From positions 126,824 to 137,794 of the forward strand of contig MU646917.1 of the NCBI GenBank assembly GCA_026770585.1: 10,971 bases of DNA, in the 5' to 3' direction. Below are positions 5,801-10,750 of the stretch, piece by piece. The translations under genes and the position numbers were made by a program. Each line of letters opens with the position of its first letter. Positions within the stretch are counted from its first letter, which is position 1. The notes under the pieces are model-generated. The model worked only from the letters and a program-made list of their open reading frames with translations. It ran no database searches and was not told where the DNA came from. Source of the DNA: Baffinella frigidus (taxonomy: Eukaryota; Cryptophyceae; Cryptomonadales; Baffinellaceae).

Positions 5801-6469
5801 AGGCCAACGAGCGGCAGGCCGGCGAGGGACTCGGCGCTGGCCGCGCCCCGCGACGAGCAGAAGTTTGCAGGGACGACGGCGTACTCGGCGAAGGCGCCGC
5901 AGTTGCCCGCCGCGGGCGGGGGGGTGCAGCAGGTCTCGACCAGGCCGGTGTTCGCAATGACTCCGTCGCCCACCTTGAAGTCGGTGACGTCCTCCCCGAC
6001 GGCGCACACAGACCCCGCGATATCGAAGCCCGGAGTGTACGGGAAGACGCAGGGGCAGACCGCGTGGAAGCCACCCGAAAAAAGCTTCCAGTCAATCGGG
6101 TTCACCTGGGTTTGTGTGCAGGGTTCAGGGCACCGGGGTCAGGGCCGAGAGGGAGAGAGCGCGAGAGAGAGATCAGGGTTTAGGGTTCAAGGCTCCGGGG
6201 TTGGTTCAGAGGGACAGAGAGCGCGCGCGAGAGAGATAGAGGTCAGAGTTTGGGTGTTGCTCCGAGGTCAGGGCAGAAAAAGGCGCGCGAGAGAGAGCGC
6301 AGGGTTTGGGTTCAGGGTTTACCGACGCGTACTCCACCTTGACGCAGACCTCGCCCTTGCCGGGTGTGGGCGCAGGAACATCCTCCAGCTTGAGCGTAGC
6401 GATCGCCTTGGCCGGGTCGCCGCCTTCGCCATACGCGCTGAGACGCCACGCCTTCATCGTGGCAGCCAT
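2770..6469 (-). CDS. Gene A: zinc-independent MDR-family NAD(P)H oxidoreductase (quinone oxidoreductase type), six exons
   Basis: Joining 6469-6323, 6105-5620, 4991-4830, 4142-4074, 3558-3487 and 2883-2770 gives 349 residues with no stop, close to the usual 320-350 for this family. The N-terminal catalytic fold runs from MKAW through VNPIDW (50-55) and PYTPGFDIAG (71-80). The Rossmann cofactor site is LLVLGGSSSAGLFAIQ (179-194), followed by LGANEVIDY and, late in the chain, VVPFADVPAAL. The catalytic-zinc position that is GHE in alcohol dehydrogenases is FDIAG here, and no four-cysteine structural zinc loop is present, which places it with zeta-crystallin/QOR-type enzymes. Such proteins transfer hydride from NADPH to quinones or activated double bonds; the substrate cannot be told. 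No signal peptide is visible, so a soluble location is inferred. All five introns are phase 0. The 3' exons are surrounded by fragment copies of themselves. Confidence 0.9.
2999..3128 (+). repeat. Dispersed repeat C, copy 1
   Basis: Shares GATGTGATCCGAAAGGAAGC, the flanking ATGGCxTTTCT and AGAACCAGTTCC, and a GGGAGxTxGAAGAAC block with 7534-7652, and more loosely with the minus strand of 8150-8246. A short extra piece of the same core (GATGTCACCCGAAAGGAAGC) is at about 2917-2936. There is no frame or inverted terminus, so the element type is unknown. Confidence 0.75.
3279..3382. mobile_element. Inverted-repeat element, family 2, nearly complete
   Basis: The termini are TATCCCGTCAGTGGCC and GCCACTGAAGGATA, with the internal blocks CGCCCTACCGTAGGGCC and GGACCTGCCTAGGACCTC also seen in 3651-3755. 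It lies in intron 5 of gene A. Confidence 0.75.
3487..3558 (-). CDS. Gene A exon 5
   Basis: The acceptor CACTAG is followed by VRFANYLLKSNAEDLNALVK then MTEK, with donor AAG|GTGCTC, 24 codons, phase 0 at both ends. It forms the helical segment (ALVKM) that precedes the C-terminal strand in this family. The acceptor is preceded by CCTGAACCCCGAACCCCACA, a telomere-like tract. A truncated second copy of this exon is at 3874-3921. Confidence 0.85.
3651..3755. mobile_element. Inverted-repeat element, family 2, complete (105 bp)
   Basis: Perfect 15-bp terminal inverted repeats: TATCCCTTAAGTGGC and GCCACTTAAGGGATA. Internal palindromic blocks CGCCCTATCGTAGGGC and GACCTGCCTAGGACC. There is no frame. 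It is the best-preserved copy in the window; partial copies are at 1617-1684, 2169-2230 and 3279-3382. Confidence 0.85.
3801..3873. mobile_element. Truncated inverted-repeat element, family 1
   Basis: Starts TACAGGGATACCTCACTCAC and includes a poly-C run and AGGGTCCTAGGGGGC, but lacks the right terminus. It ends exactly where the truncated exon 5 copy begins, so the two share a rearrangement breakpoint. Confidence 0.7.
3874..3921 (-). pseudogene. Truncated duplicate of gene A exon 5
   Basis: After TTGAAG the minus strand reads VRFANYLLKSHAEDLT, matching exon 5 residues 1-15 with Asn to His and third-position changes. It breaks off at the family 1 element and has no donor, so it cannot act as an internal exon. 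Confidence 0.85.
4074..4142 (-). CDS. Gene A exon 4
   Basis: The acceptor TCGAAAG is followed by VLKKGGSFVSIANFNPASAS then TDE and donor GAG|GTGATT, 23 codons, phase 0. VLKKGGSFVSI is the strand that follows the DCVG segment in MDR oxidoreductases (usually V-L-K-x-G-G). The acceptor lacks a clear pyrimidine tract, although CTTTCTTGTGTGT lies just before it. A second acceptor-like copy of the VLKK start occurs at 4239. Confidence 0.8.
4168..4241 (-). repeat. 74-bp direct repeat with exon 4 start fragment (copy 1)
   Basis: On the minus strand ATCCAG|GTGCTTAAGAAG repeats the exon 4 start (V-L-K-K), then runs into ACCCCCTAAAGTCCCGCCCC and an in-frame-breaking non-coding tail. The same block, with a few changes, is at 4638-4711. 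It offers a decoy acceptor about 100 bases before the true exon 4. Confidence 0.75.
4410..4430 (-). pseudogene. Exon 3 end fragment, copy e
   Basis: Minus-strand codons DLVKASK followed directly by GTGCGT, repeating the last seven codons of exon 3 and a donor-like sequence. Confidence 0.75.
4500..4520 (-). pseudogene. Exon 3 end fragment, copy d
   Basis: Minus-strand DLVKASK followed by GTGCGAGC, identical at the donor to true exon 3. It is preceded by an AT-rich TATATATGAC stretch where the homology stops. Confidence 0.75.
4592..4633 (-). pseudogene. Exon 3 end fragment, copy c
   Basis: Minus-strand DCVGDDVDLVTASK followed by GTGCGAGC, fourteen codons with Ala to Val and Lys to Thr changes relative to exon 3. 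Confidence 0.8.
4638..4711 (-). repeat. 74-bp direct repeat (copy 2)
   Basis: Second copy of 4168-4241, with the twin GGGGGCGGGACTT boxes on the plus strand. Here the exon 4 start it carries is joined to the exon 3 end copy b. Confidence 0.75.
4698..4753 (-). pseudogene. Exon 3 end fragment fused to exon 4 start (copy b)
   Basis: Minus strand 4753-4709 reads YDCVGDDADLGKASK and continues without any intron into VLKK (GTGCTTAAGAAG), then diverges. It therefore shows the spliced exon 3-exon 4 junction in genomic DNA, with Val to Gly at one place. It could reflect a processed copy, or recombination through the AAGGTGC that occurs at both the exon 3 donor and the exon 4 acceptor. Confidence 0.8.
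4830..4991 (-). CDS. Gene A exon 3
   Basis: The acceptor CAAACCAG is followed by MPDGTPKMEFVKTLGANEVI, then DYKNQDWSEVLAGKDFDQIY and DCVGDDADLVKASK, with donor AAG|GTGCGA, 54 codons, phase 0. LGANEVIDY is the strand that follows the cofactor motif in MDR enzymes, and DCVG is the next Rossmann strand. The acceptor follows a telomere-like CCTGACCCCAAAC tract. It differs from all four fragment copies at one shared site (GCC instead of GCG in the K-A-S-K codons). Confidence 0.9.
4997..5187. repeat. Telomere-related minisatellite, about 20-bp unit
   Basis: About nine units near GGGTGTGGGTGCAAGGTTTA, each ending in a TTTAGGG-like piece when units are joined. It occupies the last part of intron 2 in transcription order. 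Confidence 0.8.
5270..5371. mobile_element. Fold-back element, about 102 bp, AAGTCAACT type
   Basis: The left arm (5270-5297) begins CACCTAAGTCAACT; the right arm (5344-5371) ends AGTTGACTTAGGCGA. The arms are complementary over most of about 27 bp. The loop contains a chance ATG in CCACCATGG context with only four codons. An extra CTAAGTCAACC lies just outside the left arm. Related in terminus to 1175-1270. Confidence 0.65.
5620..6105 (-). CDS. Gene A exon 2
   Basis: The longest exon, 162 codons. The acceptor CACAAACCCAG is followed by VNPIDWKLFSGGF, and the exon ends ASSNK with donor AAG|GTATGT. It holds most of the catalytic domain (PYTPGFDIAG, DFKVGDGVIA, GAFAEYAVVPANF, AGLPLVGLTSYQAL) and the cofactor site GGSSSAG at residues 183-189, where many relatives have GGSGGVG-like glycines. 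High GC at third codon positions supports coding. Confidence 0.93.
6106..6322 (-). other. Gene A intron 1
   Basis: It begins GTAAACCCTGAACCC and ends CCCTGCACACAAACCCAG, 217 bases. The body is about three units combining a GA-rich run (GAGAGAGCGCGAGAGAG) with a CAGGGTTTAGGGTT piece, so telomere-like sequence lies at both splice sites. Confidence 0.8.
6323..6469 (-). CDS. Gene A exon 1 with start codon
   Basis: MAATMKAWRLSAYGEGGDPA, then KAIATLKLEDVPAPTPGKGE and VCVKVEYAS, donor TCG|GTAAAC, 49 codons, phase 0. I chose the ATG at 6469 because it has A at -3 and G at +4. The family's conserved beginning, M-K-A, is at the internal ATG (6457), so initiation there, four codons later, is also possible. 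Confidence 0.88.
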
Positions 6470-6610
6470 GCTCAACGGTGAAAGTTGGACCTCGGAAGAC
6501 TCTCGTGTTGTGTTTTACAACATGACGTGTCAAGGGGAAATGCATGGACGTGTACTCCAAGGGAATTTGAATCATTTTCCTAAAAATACCCCTTGGTACG
6601 AACTTCGTAC
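6470..6610 (-). promoter_or_regulatory. Gene A 5' leader and proximal upstream region
   Basis: No TATA box is evident. It contains a TGACGTGTC motif (6525-6533, ACGT core of bZIP-type sites) and a 17-bp palindrome GGTACGAACTTCGTACC (6595-6611). Reading as promoter is inferred from position. Confidence 0.5.
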
Positions 6611-6638
6611 CTCTCATGACGTGTCCTTCTCAAGTCTA

Positions 6639-6656
6639 GAACATTCTAAAATATTG
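6639..6656. promoter_or_regulatory. Degraded heat-shock-element-like site, unit 1
   Basis: GAA then TTC with 2-bp spacing (AGAACATTCT), followed by two mismatched units (AAA, TTG). It is the partner of the perfect array in unit 2. Confidence 0.45.
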
Positions 6657-6687
6657 CAAATCAGTGTGAATTTACGTACGTGGCTTC

Positions 6688-6715
6688 GATCCTTCTCGAA
6701 GCTTCGAGAAGGATC
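6688..6715. promoter_or_regulatory. Perfect heat-shock-element-like palindrome, unit 1
   Basis: A 28-bp perfect palindrome, GATCCTTCTCGAAG and its complement. It contains TTC (6693), GAA (6698), TTC (6703) and GAA (6708), each 5 bp apart, which is a four-unit heat-shock-factor consensus. About 220-245 bp upstream of the gene A start codon. Confidence 0.65.
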
Positions 6716-6801
6716 ATCACGTTCAGGAGGTGATTTGAACATGCCAGTCACCTGAAAAGCGTGCGACCCCTCCCTCTCATGACGTGTCCCTCTCAAGTCT
6801 A

Positions 6802-6819
6802 GAATATTCTAGAATATTC
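6802..6819. promoter_or_regulatory. Perfect heat-shock-element-like array, unit 2
   Basis: GAATATTCTAGAATATTC: GAA (6802), TTC (6807), GAA (6812) and TTC (6817) at exact 5-bp steps, preceded by a GTC that would be a two-out-of-three fifth unit. Confidence 0.65.
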
Positions 6820-6854
6820 CAATTAGTGTGATTTTACGTACGTGGCTTCGATCC

Positions 6855-6872
6855 TTCTCGAAGCTTCGAGAA
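6855..6872. promoter_or_regulatory. Perfect heat-shock-element-like array, unit 2 palindrome
   Basis: TTCTCGAAGCTTCGAGAA: TTC (6855), GAA (6860), TTC (6865) and GAA (6870). It is the duplicate of the 6688-6715 palindrome with one change outside the core. Confidence 0.65.
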
Positions 6873-6931
6873 GGATGATCACGTTATGGTGGTGATCTTA
6901 ACATGCCAGTCACCTGCTTGCGACCCCTCCC

Positions 6932-7735
6932 TCTCCCTCCCTCCCTCCCTCCATCGCCTTCTCTCTCTCCCCCTGTGCCTCTCACGCTCTCGCTCCCGGA
7001 GGCCAGCGCCCTCCCGCCCGGAAGGCGACCAGCTCGGGTGCCCCGTGTGTGCACTCCCCAAAACTACCCCTGTACGATCCGAGATGCCATCGTCAGCTGT
7101 CCCAAGCCCCAAGCCCTGAACCCCCAATCCGTGAAGCCCTGCGCCCGCCCCTCATCCCTCACCTCTAACCCATAGCCCCTCATCCCTAAACTCCTGATCC
7201 CTGATCCCTAAACCCCAATCCACTAACCCCAAGAAAGGTCTCGCTCTAGCCCCTCACCCCGCAAGCCTACTCCACTTGAGGCTGTGCATTCAACAGCCTT
7301 AGTCACGGCGTTGAACATGTCAGTCAACTGAAGAGGACGGCAGAAATGTGCTTGGCGGCAGGACACTGTTTTCCACTTGCGCTTCTTACACACTCATCCG
7401 GGAACATGTGTAATTTAAAAGAAAATGGCCTATCAAACCAGGTTCTGGGGGTGCATCCATGGCGTCCCGACTTGGTAGCAAAACCAGGGGGCTTGGTGTG
7501 ATGCCCGATAAGGGATACATGTACCCTTAAGCCGGTTTCTGCCGCGATCCTCTGTACAAGGGGGGCTTGATGTGATCCGAAAGGAAGCATGGCCTTTCTA
7601 CAGAACCAGTTCCGGTAACCGCTTATGGTGGGAGTTGAAAGAACCCAAAGGGCCTAACGAGCCAACAAAGGTCTCTCTCTCTAACCCCTCACCCCGCAAG
7701 CCAGGTCGACGACTGCTCCACTTCGAGCTGAACCC
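6932..7735. other. Intergenic, no gene recognised
   Basis: CT-rich sequence (6926-7000), then degenerate telomere-like pieces (about 7105-7225, such as CCCTAAACTCCTGATCCCTAAA). A segment around 7236-7285 (AAAGGTCTCGCTCTAGCCCC and TCACCCCGCAAGCC) recurs at about 7667-7725. Repeat C copy 2 lies at 7534-7652. The open frames here are short, in repeat sequence, and show no family motif. Confidence 0.6.
7534..7652 (+). repeat. Dispersed repeat C, copy 2
   Basis: GGTTTCTGCCGCGATCCTCTG, GATGTGATCCGAAAGGAAGC and AGAACCAGTTCC, in the same order and spacing as at 2999-3128. The best-preserved copy outside gene A. Confidence 0.75.
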
Positions 7736-7912
7736 TCAACCCTTAACCCTGAACCCTAAACCCTGAACCCTAAACCCTGATAAACCCTGAACCCTAAACC
7801 TGACACCCCAATCCCTAAACCCTAAACCCTAAACCCTAAACCCTAAACCCTAAACCCTAAACCCTAAACCCTAAACCCCAAACCCTAAACCCTAAACCCT
7901 ACACCCTACACC
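7736..7912. repeat. Interstitial plant-type telomere-like array (CCCTAAA)n
   Basis: A run of about nine perfect CCCTAAA units (7813-7875) flanked by variants CCCTGAA, CCCCAAA and CCCTACA. Unique sequence continues on both sides, so this is interstitial and not a chromosome end. Confidence 0.9.
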
Positions 7913-8263
7913 CCAAACACTAATACCCAACCCGTCCAAAAATCTCGCGCGTCAAATGATTGTATGCTGATGGCAAGGACCAGCCAATTATTACCTGAGG
8001 CGGGTCTGGAGGGCGTTCGAACAGATCCGTCCCCGAATATGAAAACCCTGTGAGCCTCGGTCAGTCAGGTAGCGAGCCTCGGCCCTGGGCCACGCCTCCC
8101 CTCTAGCGGGGTCATAAACCCTGAAAGTAACCTTCCCTGGTACTCGTCGTCCTTGAGGTCTTTGAGGTTCTTCGAGCTCCCAGAAAGGCCCTGGTTCCTT
8201 TTGGATCGCATCAAGCCTCCCTGTACAGAGGATCGAAACAGAACCCGGCTGAAGTGTAACACT
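7913..8263. other. Intergenic with reverse copy of repeat C
   Basis: The only recognisable content is the reversed, diverged repeat C at about 8150-8246. Nothing coding is supported. Confidence 0.55.
8150..8246 (-). repeat. Dispersed repeat C, copy 3 (reversed, diverged)
   Basis: On the minus strand: GGTTCTGTTTCGATCCTCTG, CTTGATGCGATCCAAAAGGA and GGGAGCTCGAAGAACCTCAA. It lacks the AAGCATGGC and AGAACCAGTTCC blocks, implying an internal deletion. Confidence 0.6.
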
Positions 8264-8384
8264 TACAGGGTCACCTCGCTCATAACAAACGTCCGCCCCC
8301 CTAGGACCACTATAAGGCCTTAGGCATAGACCTACTGTAGGGTCCTAGGAGGAGGCGGTTTCTTATGAGCGAGGTACCCCTGTA
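8264..8384. mobile_element. Miniature inverted-repeat element, family 1, copy 4 (121 bp)
   Basis: Left end TACAGGGTCACCTCGCTCAT, right end ATGAGCGAGGTACCCCTGTA; the arms pair over about 27 bp. The core reads CTAGGACCACTATAAGGCC and TAGGGTCCTAGG. Essentially complete. Confidence 0.85.
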
Positions 8385-8515
8385 CTGTCTCGCGAGAGGA
8401 TAGGCCTACCTCGGCACATTTATCCGGGGAAACATAAAGCTGCAGGTTTCTTTCATTTCCCGGGAACGAAAATTACTGCACAATTCGTACTGCCTAGTAA
8501 TATCAAACCATTTTT

Positions 8516-8565
8516 GTAGGGTCCGAGGAGGGGGGAGGGGTTCTTACGAGCGAGGTGCCCCTGTA
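8516..8565. mobile_element. Half element, family 1
   Basis: Only the right half is present: TAGGGTCCGAGG, a G-rich tract, TTCTTACGAGCGAGGTGCCC and CTGTA. The left half is missing. Confidence 0.7.
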
Positions 8566-8802
8566 ACCTAGCTAGCTGTCCGCGGACAAACCCAGGGCCT
8601 TGAGAACCAGCGCTCTCACACTCGCTTGCAGAAACCCCTTTCGACACCCCGCACCACGTCCTTGCAGAAAATCCTTTTTTGAAACACCCCCACCACACGT
8701 GCACCGTAGTGGTCTGCACCCCGCCCGCAGCGCTCCTCCCCTGCGCTGCGCAGCCTGGAAACCGTCGTCCCCACGATCCCCACGACCCCTCCGCCCGCTC
8801 TT

Positions 8803-8868
8803 CTGGGGACACAGTCCCGTGTAGGATGGCCGGAGTCACGCCGGCCATCCTACACGGGATGTCCCCAG
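8803..8868. ncRNA. Strong 66-bp hairpin (candidate structured RNA or fold-back)
   Basis: An outer stem of 9 bp (CTGGGGACA with TGTCCCCAG), a small asymmetric internal loop (CAGT against A), then a perfect 18-bp stem (816-833 with 841-858, counting from 8000) around a 7-base AGTCACG loop. On the minus strand it lies about 30 bases after the TAA of the possible terminal exon at 8898. The arm lengths resemble a small-RNA precursor, but a young fold-back element is equally possible. Confidence 0.5.
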
Positions 8869-8897
8869 ACAGAGCTTTCTTCTCAGAGAGAAGGTCT

Positions 8898-8982
8898 TTA
8901 CGCCTCGACCTGGACCTTGATCTTCTTCGGGCAAGGCTGCGCAAAACACTCGAGCGTCAGCGCGAGGAACCACACGAGAATG
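8898..8982 (-). CDS. Possible terminal exon on the minus strand
   Basis: After GCTAG the frame runs ILVWFLALTLECFAQ then PCPKKIKVQVEA and TAA. Codons are GC-ending (CTC GTG TGG TTC CTC GCG CTG ACG CTC GAG). Alternatively TTTTGCGCAG at 8937-8946 is the acceptor and only PCPKKIKVQVEA (8936-8898, phase 0) is coding, which would join in phase with gene B exons upstream. The product is not recognised. There is no AATAAA close by. Confidence 0.35.
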
Positions 8983-8996
8983 CTAGCGGGGCCTAC

Positions 8997-9413
8997 ATGT
9001 ATTCAAAACCGATGTGCTTTTAAAAGCGGGTATTTGTGTAGTAACTTTCGTTGATTGGTCACGTAACTCTGGAAATTGCACAGTCACGAGGTTGGAATAC
9101 CCTATCCTGGTACAAATATTTACAACCCCACAAGTAAATGGGATCCTCCAGCATTCTCGAGTGGTACACGTACCTCAGAACGGGCGGCGTGGTTGTTTTC
9201 ATGGTAGCATTCAGAGGTACCCTCGCACTTACTGGGTGGGGTCGTCAGGGCCCGTCAGAGAGCACCATATCCACACAGGTATCACTCAACTCAAGGCTTA
9301 AGGGCGTATCTGGGACCTGTATCGAGAGTAATCAAGAAGAAGAGAACACGAAGAAGAAGACAGTGGCATGCGATGTGTGGTTGAGCCACCAAGTCTGCGC
9401 ACCCTCCAAACCC
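8997..9413. other. Intergenic with one weak plus-strand exon candidate
   Basis: Between CCTCCAG (ending 9151) and ATG|GTAGCA (after 9203) the plus strand reads ILEWYTYLRTGGVVVFM with coding-like codons. A short AAG/GAA-rich stretch is at 9332-9361. Nothing else is recognisable. Confidence 0.35.
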
Positions 9414-9536
9414 TACAGGGGTACCTCGCCAACAAGACCCCCCCCCCCCCCCTAAGGACCACCGTAGGGCCCTAGGGATAGGCCTACAGTAGGGTCATAG
9501 GGGGGCGCGCTTTCTTGTGAGCGAGGTACCCGTGTA
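9414..9536. mobile_element. Miniature inverted-repeat element, family 1, copy 6 (about 123 bp)
   Basis: Left end TACAGGGGTACCTCGCCAAC, a long poly-C run, core GGACCACCGTAGGGCCCTAG and GGCCTACAGTAGGGTC, right end TTGTGAGCGAGGTACCCGTG. Nearly complete. A core fragment (GCCTACAGTAGGACCCTAGG) recurs at about 9692-9711. Confidence 0.85.
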
Positions 9537-9765
9537 CACCCTGCAGGGCGACCCCTGGACTCTTAAGCTCTAAGCTCTGAATCCTGGAGATAACCCTGGA
9601 AGATCAAACGGGGTCCGCGACACCAGACCTAAACCCTGACTGTCGAGAGGGGGCACGTTTCGCGGGACATACCGGGGCCCCATGGCATACATGCCTACAG
9701 TAGGACCCTAGGGTGGTGCGTATCCTTGACACGTGACCCGTGTACGTGTGGGGCGCGGGACATAC

Positions 9766-9819
9766 CGGGGTGCCGGCGGTGTTGTGCACGCCGTCCGGCC
9801 CGACGACGCCGGTGCAGTC
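9766..9819 (-). CDS. Gene B internal exon (partial gene)
   Basis: The acceptor GGCTTTGCAG is followed by DCTGVVGPDGVHNTAGTP and donor CCG|GTATGT, 18 codons, phase 0, GC-rich third positions. It does not resemble a family I recognise. Support comes from good splice sites, phase matching the 10684-10746 exon, and from the fact that its start is copied at 9883-9906 and about 10031-10045, and its donor at about 9660-9672, as happens with gene A exons. Confidence 0.5.
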
Positions 9820-9868
9820 CTGCAAAGCCATCCTGGGTGTCAGGACTCCCAGCAACGTGAGGAATAAA

Positions 9869-9894
9869 GGACTGCACCGGCACCGGTGCAGTCC
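9869..9894. repeat. 26-bp palindrome built from the gene B exon start
   Basis: GGACTGCACCGG, CA, CCGGTGCAGTCC. The right arm with the following TGCAATCGAAAA is, on the minus strand, a copy of an acceptor plus the first codons of exon 9819-9766. The left arm is its mirror image. Confidence 0.7.
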
Positions 9895-10174
9895 TGCAAT
9901 CGAAAAGACGGTTCACTGACAATTTTAATAGATTTCAGTAAGCTGCAATCGAAAAGATGGTTTGCCAAAAAATTCAATCAACATCTCAGGCCAACGTCTC
10001 AGTTCCCGCGCTCCCGCCCCGACGACGACAGTGCAGCCCTGCAAGCCATCACAGGTGGCGGGAGTCCTAGCAACGTGAGCAATGAGGTGCTTTGCTCAAA
10101 ACGTTTTCATCGCGCAGGACTGCAAATCGTAAACTCCAACGGCCGAAACGTGCCCCCCCTCGACAGTCAGGAGA
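9895..10174. other. Gene B intronic sequence with exon-start copies
   Basis: TGCAATCGAAAAGA occurs twice (about 9895-9908 and 9944-9957). The stretch at 10018-10085 repeats 9800-9865 (GACGACG, GTGCAG, CCTGCAA, GCCATC, then AGCAACGTGAG). No separate gene is supported. Confidence 0.55.
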
Positions 10175-10264
10175 CGACCCCATTCGGACCGACCCATGCT
10201 TAATCGACCCCATTGAAACCGACCCATGCACACTCGAACCCAATTGAGGCCGGCCATGCTTAAT
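10175..10264. repeat. Three tandem 30-bp repeats
   Basis: Units at 10175-10204, 10205-10234 and 10235-10264 share CGACCCCATT, an ACCGACCCATGC block and a final TTAAT or ACACT. The third is the most diverged. Confidence 0.85.
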
Positions 10265-10572
10265 CGGCAGGCCCGCCTACCACTCGGTGGGCTACGAAGG
10301 TTTCGGGACCCCTAGATTTAGCGGTAACGTGATCAAATGTGTACCAGATGAAGGCCTTAAGTTCATCGCGTCTGGGCAAGTTAACTTCGACTGAAAGGTT
10401 CGTAGTCCACCGTGTGGGCGGAGCGTAAGTGTCGCAAAGCAGACGCCGACTCGTGGTCGAAGTAGCTTCTGCTCTAAATGTGTTTTAGGGCTCGTCCTCG
10501 GGGGGGGCAACCGCAGGCCAAAAACAGTAGGCCCGCTAGGGATGGACGTTTTCTTCAGGGCGTGGGACATAC
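10265..10572. other. Gene B intronic or intergenic, nothing recognised
   Basis: No coding exon, inverted-repeat element or long repeat is apparent. A short poly-G run is near 10500. The minus-strand open frame here has no family motifs. Confidence 0.5.
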
Positions 10573-10602
10573 CAGGTTACCCCAGTCCTCAGTGACGGAG
10601 TT
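10573..10602 (-). pseudogene. Copy of the 3' end of gene B exon, with donor
   Basis: Minus-strand NSVTEDWGNL followed by GTATGTCCC repeats the last ten codons (DSVTSDRDNL) and donor of the exon at 10684-10746. Three of the ten codons in the SDRD region differ. It has no matching acceptor in phase. Confidence 0.65.
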
Positions 10603-10683
10603 CCCAGCACGCAGGCTGCGCTAGGAACTAGCAGGTCCTTATCACTCAGGCAGAGCTAAGTGCCGGGAGGGCGTGGGGCATAC

Positions 10684-10746
10684 CAGGTTATCCCGGTCCG
10701 AAGTGACGGAGTCGATGATCCCGTCCGCAACCGTGCGCGCCGGCAG
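10684..10746 (-). CDS. Gene B exon (partial gene)
   Basis: The acceptor CGAAACCCGCAG is followed by LPARTVADGIIDSVTSDRDN then L, with donor CTG|GTATGC, 21 codons, phase 0. The intron upstream ends in a CCCTAAACCCTACCCG telomere-like tract, as in gene A. The product is not recognised; TVADGI occurs in some PLP-dependent enzymes but is too short to assign. Earlier exons would lie beyond the right edge. Confidence 0.55.
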
Positions 10747-10750
10747 CTGC

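Larger units (their letters stand above)
6611..6931. repeat. 163-bp tandem duplication upstream of gene A
   Basis: Unit 1 (6611-6773) and unit 2 (6774 to about 6931) share CTCTCATGACGTGTCC, TTTTACGTACGTGGC-like, the GATCCTTCTCGAAG palindrome, AACATGCCAGTCACCTG and GCGACCCCTCCCTCTC. A further weak copy of the end (TTGAACATGTCAGTCAACTG) is at about 7311-7330. Position suggests a duplicated upstream control region. Confidence 0.85.

Noticed and set aside
5524-6183. 219-residue plus-strand open frame
   Set aside because: It is the antisense shadow of gene A exon 2, whose minus-strand frame has clear family motifs and matching splice sites.
5798-6481. 227-residue plus-strand open frame
   Set aside because: It is antisense to exons 1-2 and runs through intron 1 repeat; no independent motifs.
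8453-8944. 163-residue minus-strand open frame
   Set aside because: It is in a different frame from the plausible exon at 8898-8982, crosses the hairpin and half of a family 1 element, and has no recognisable domain.
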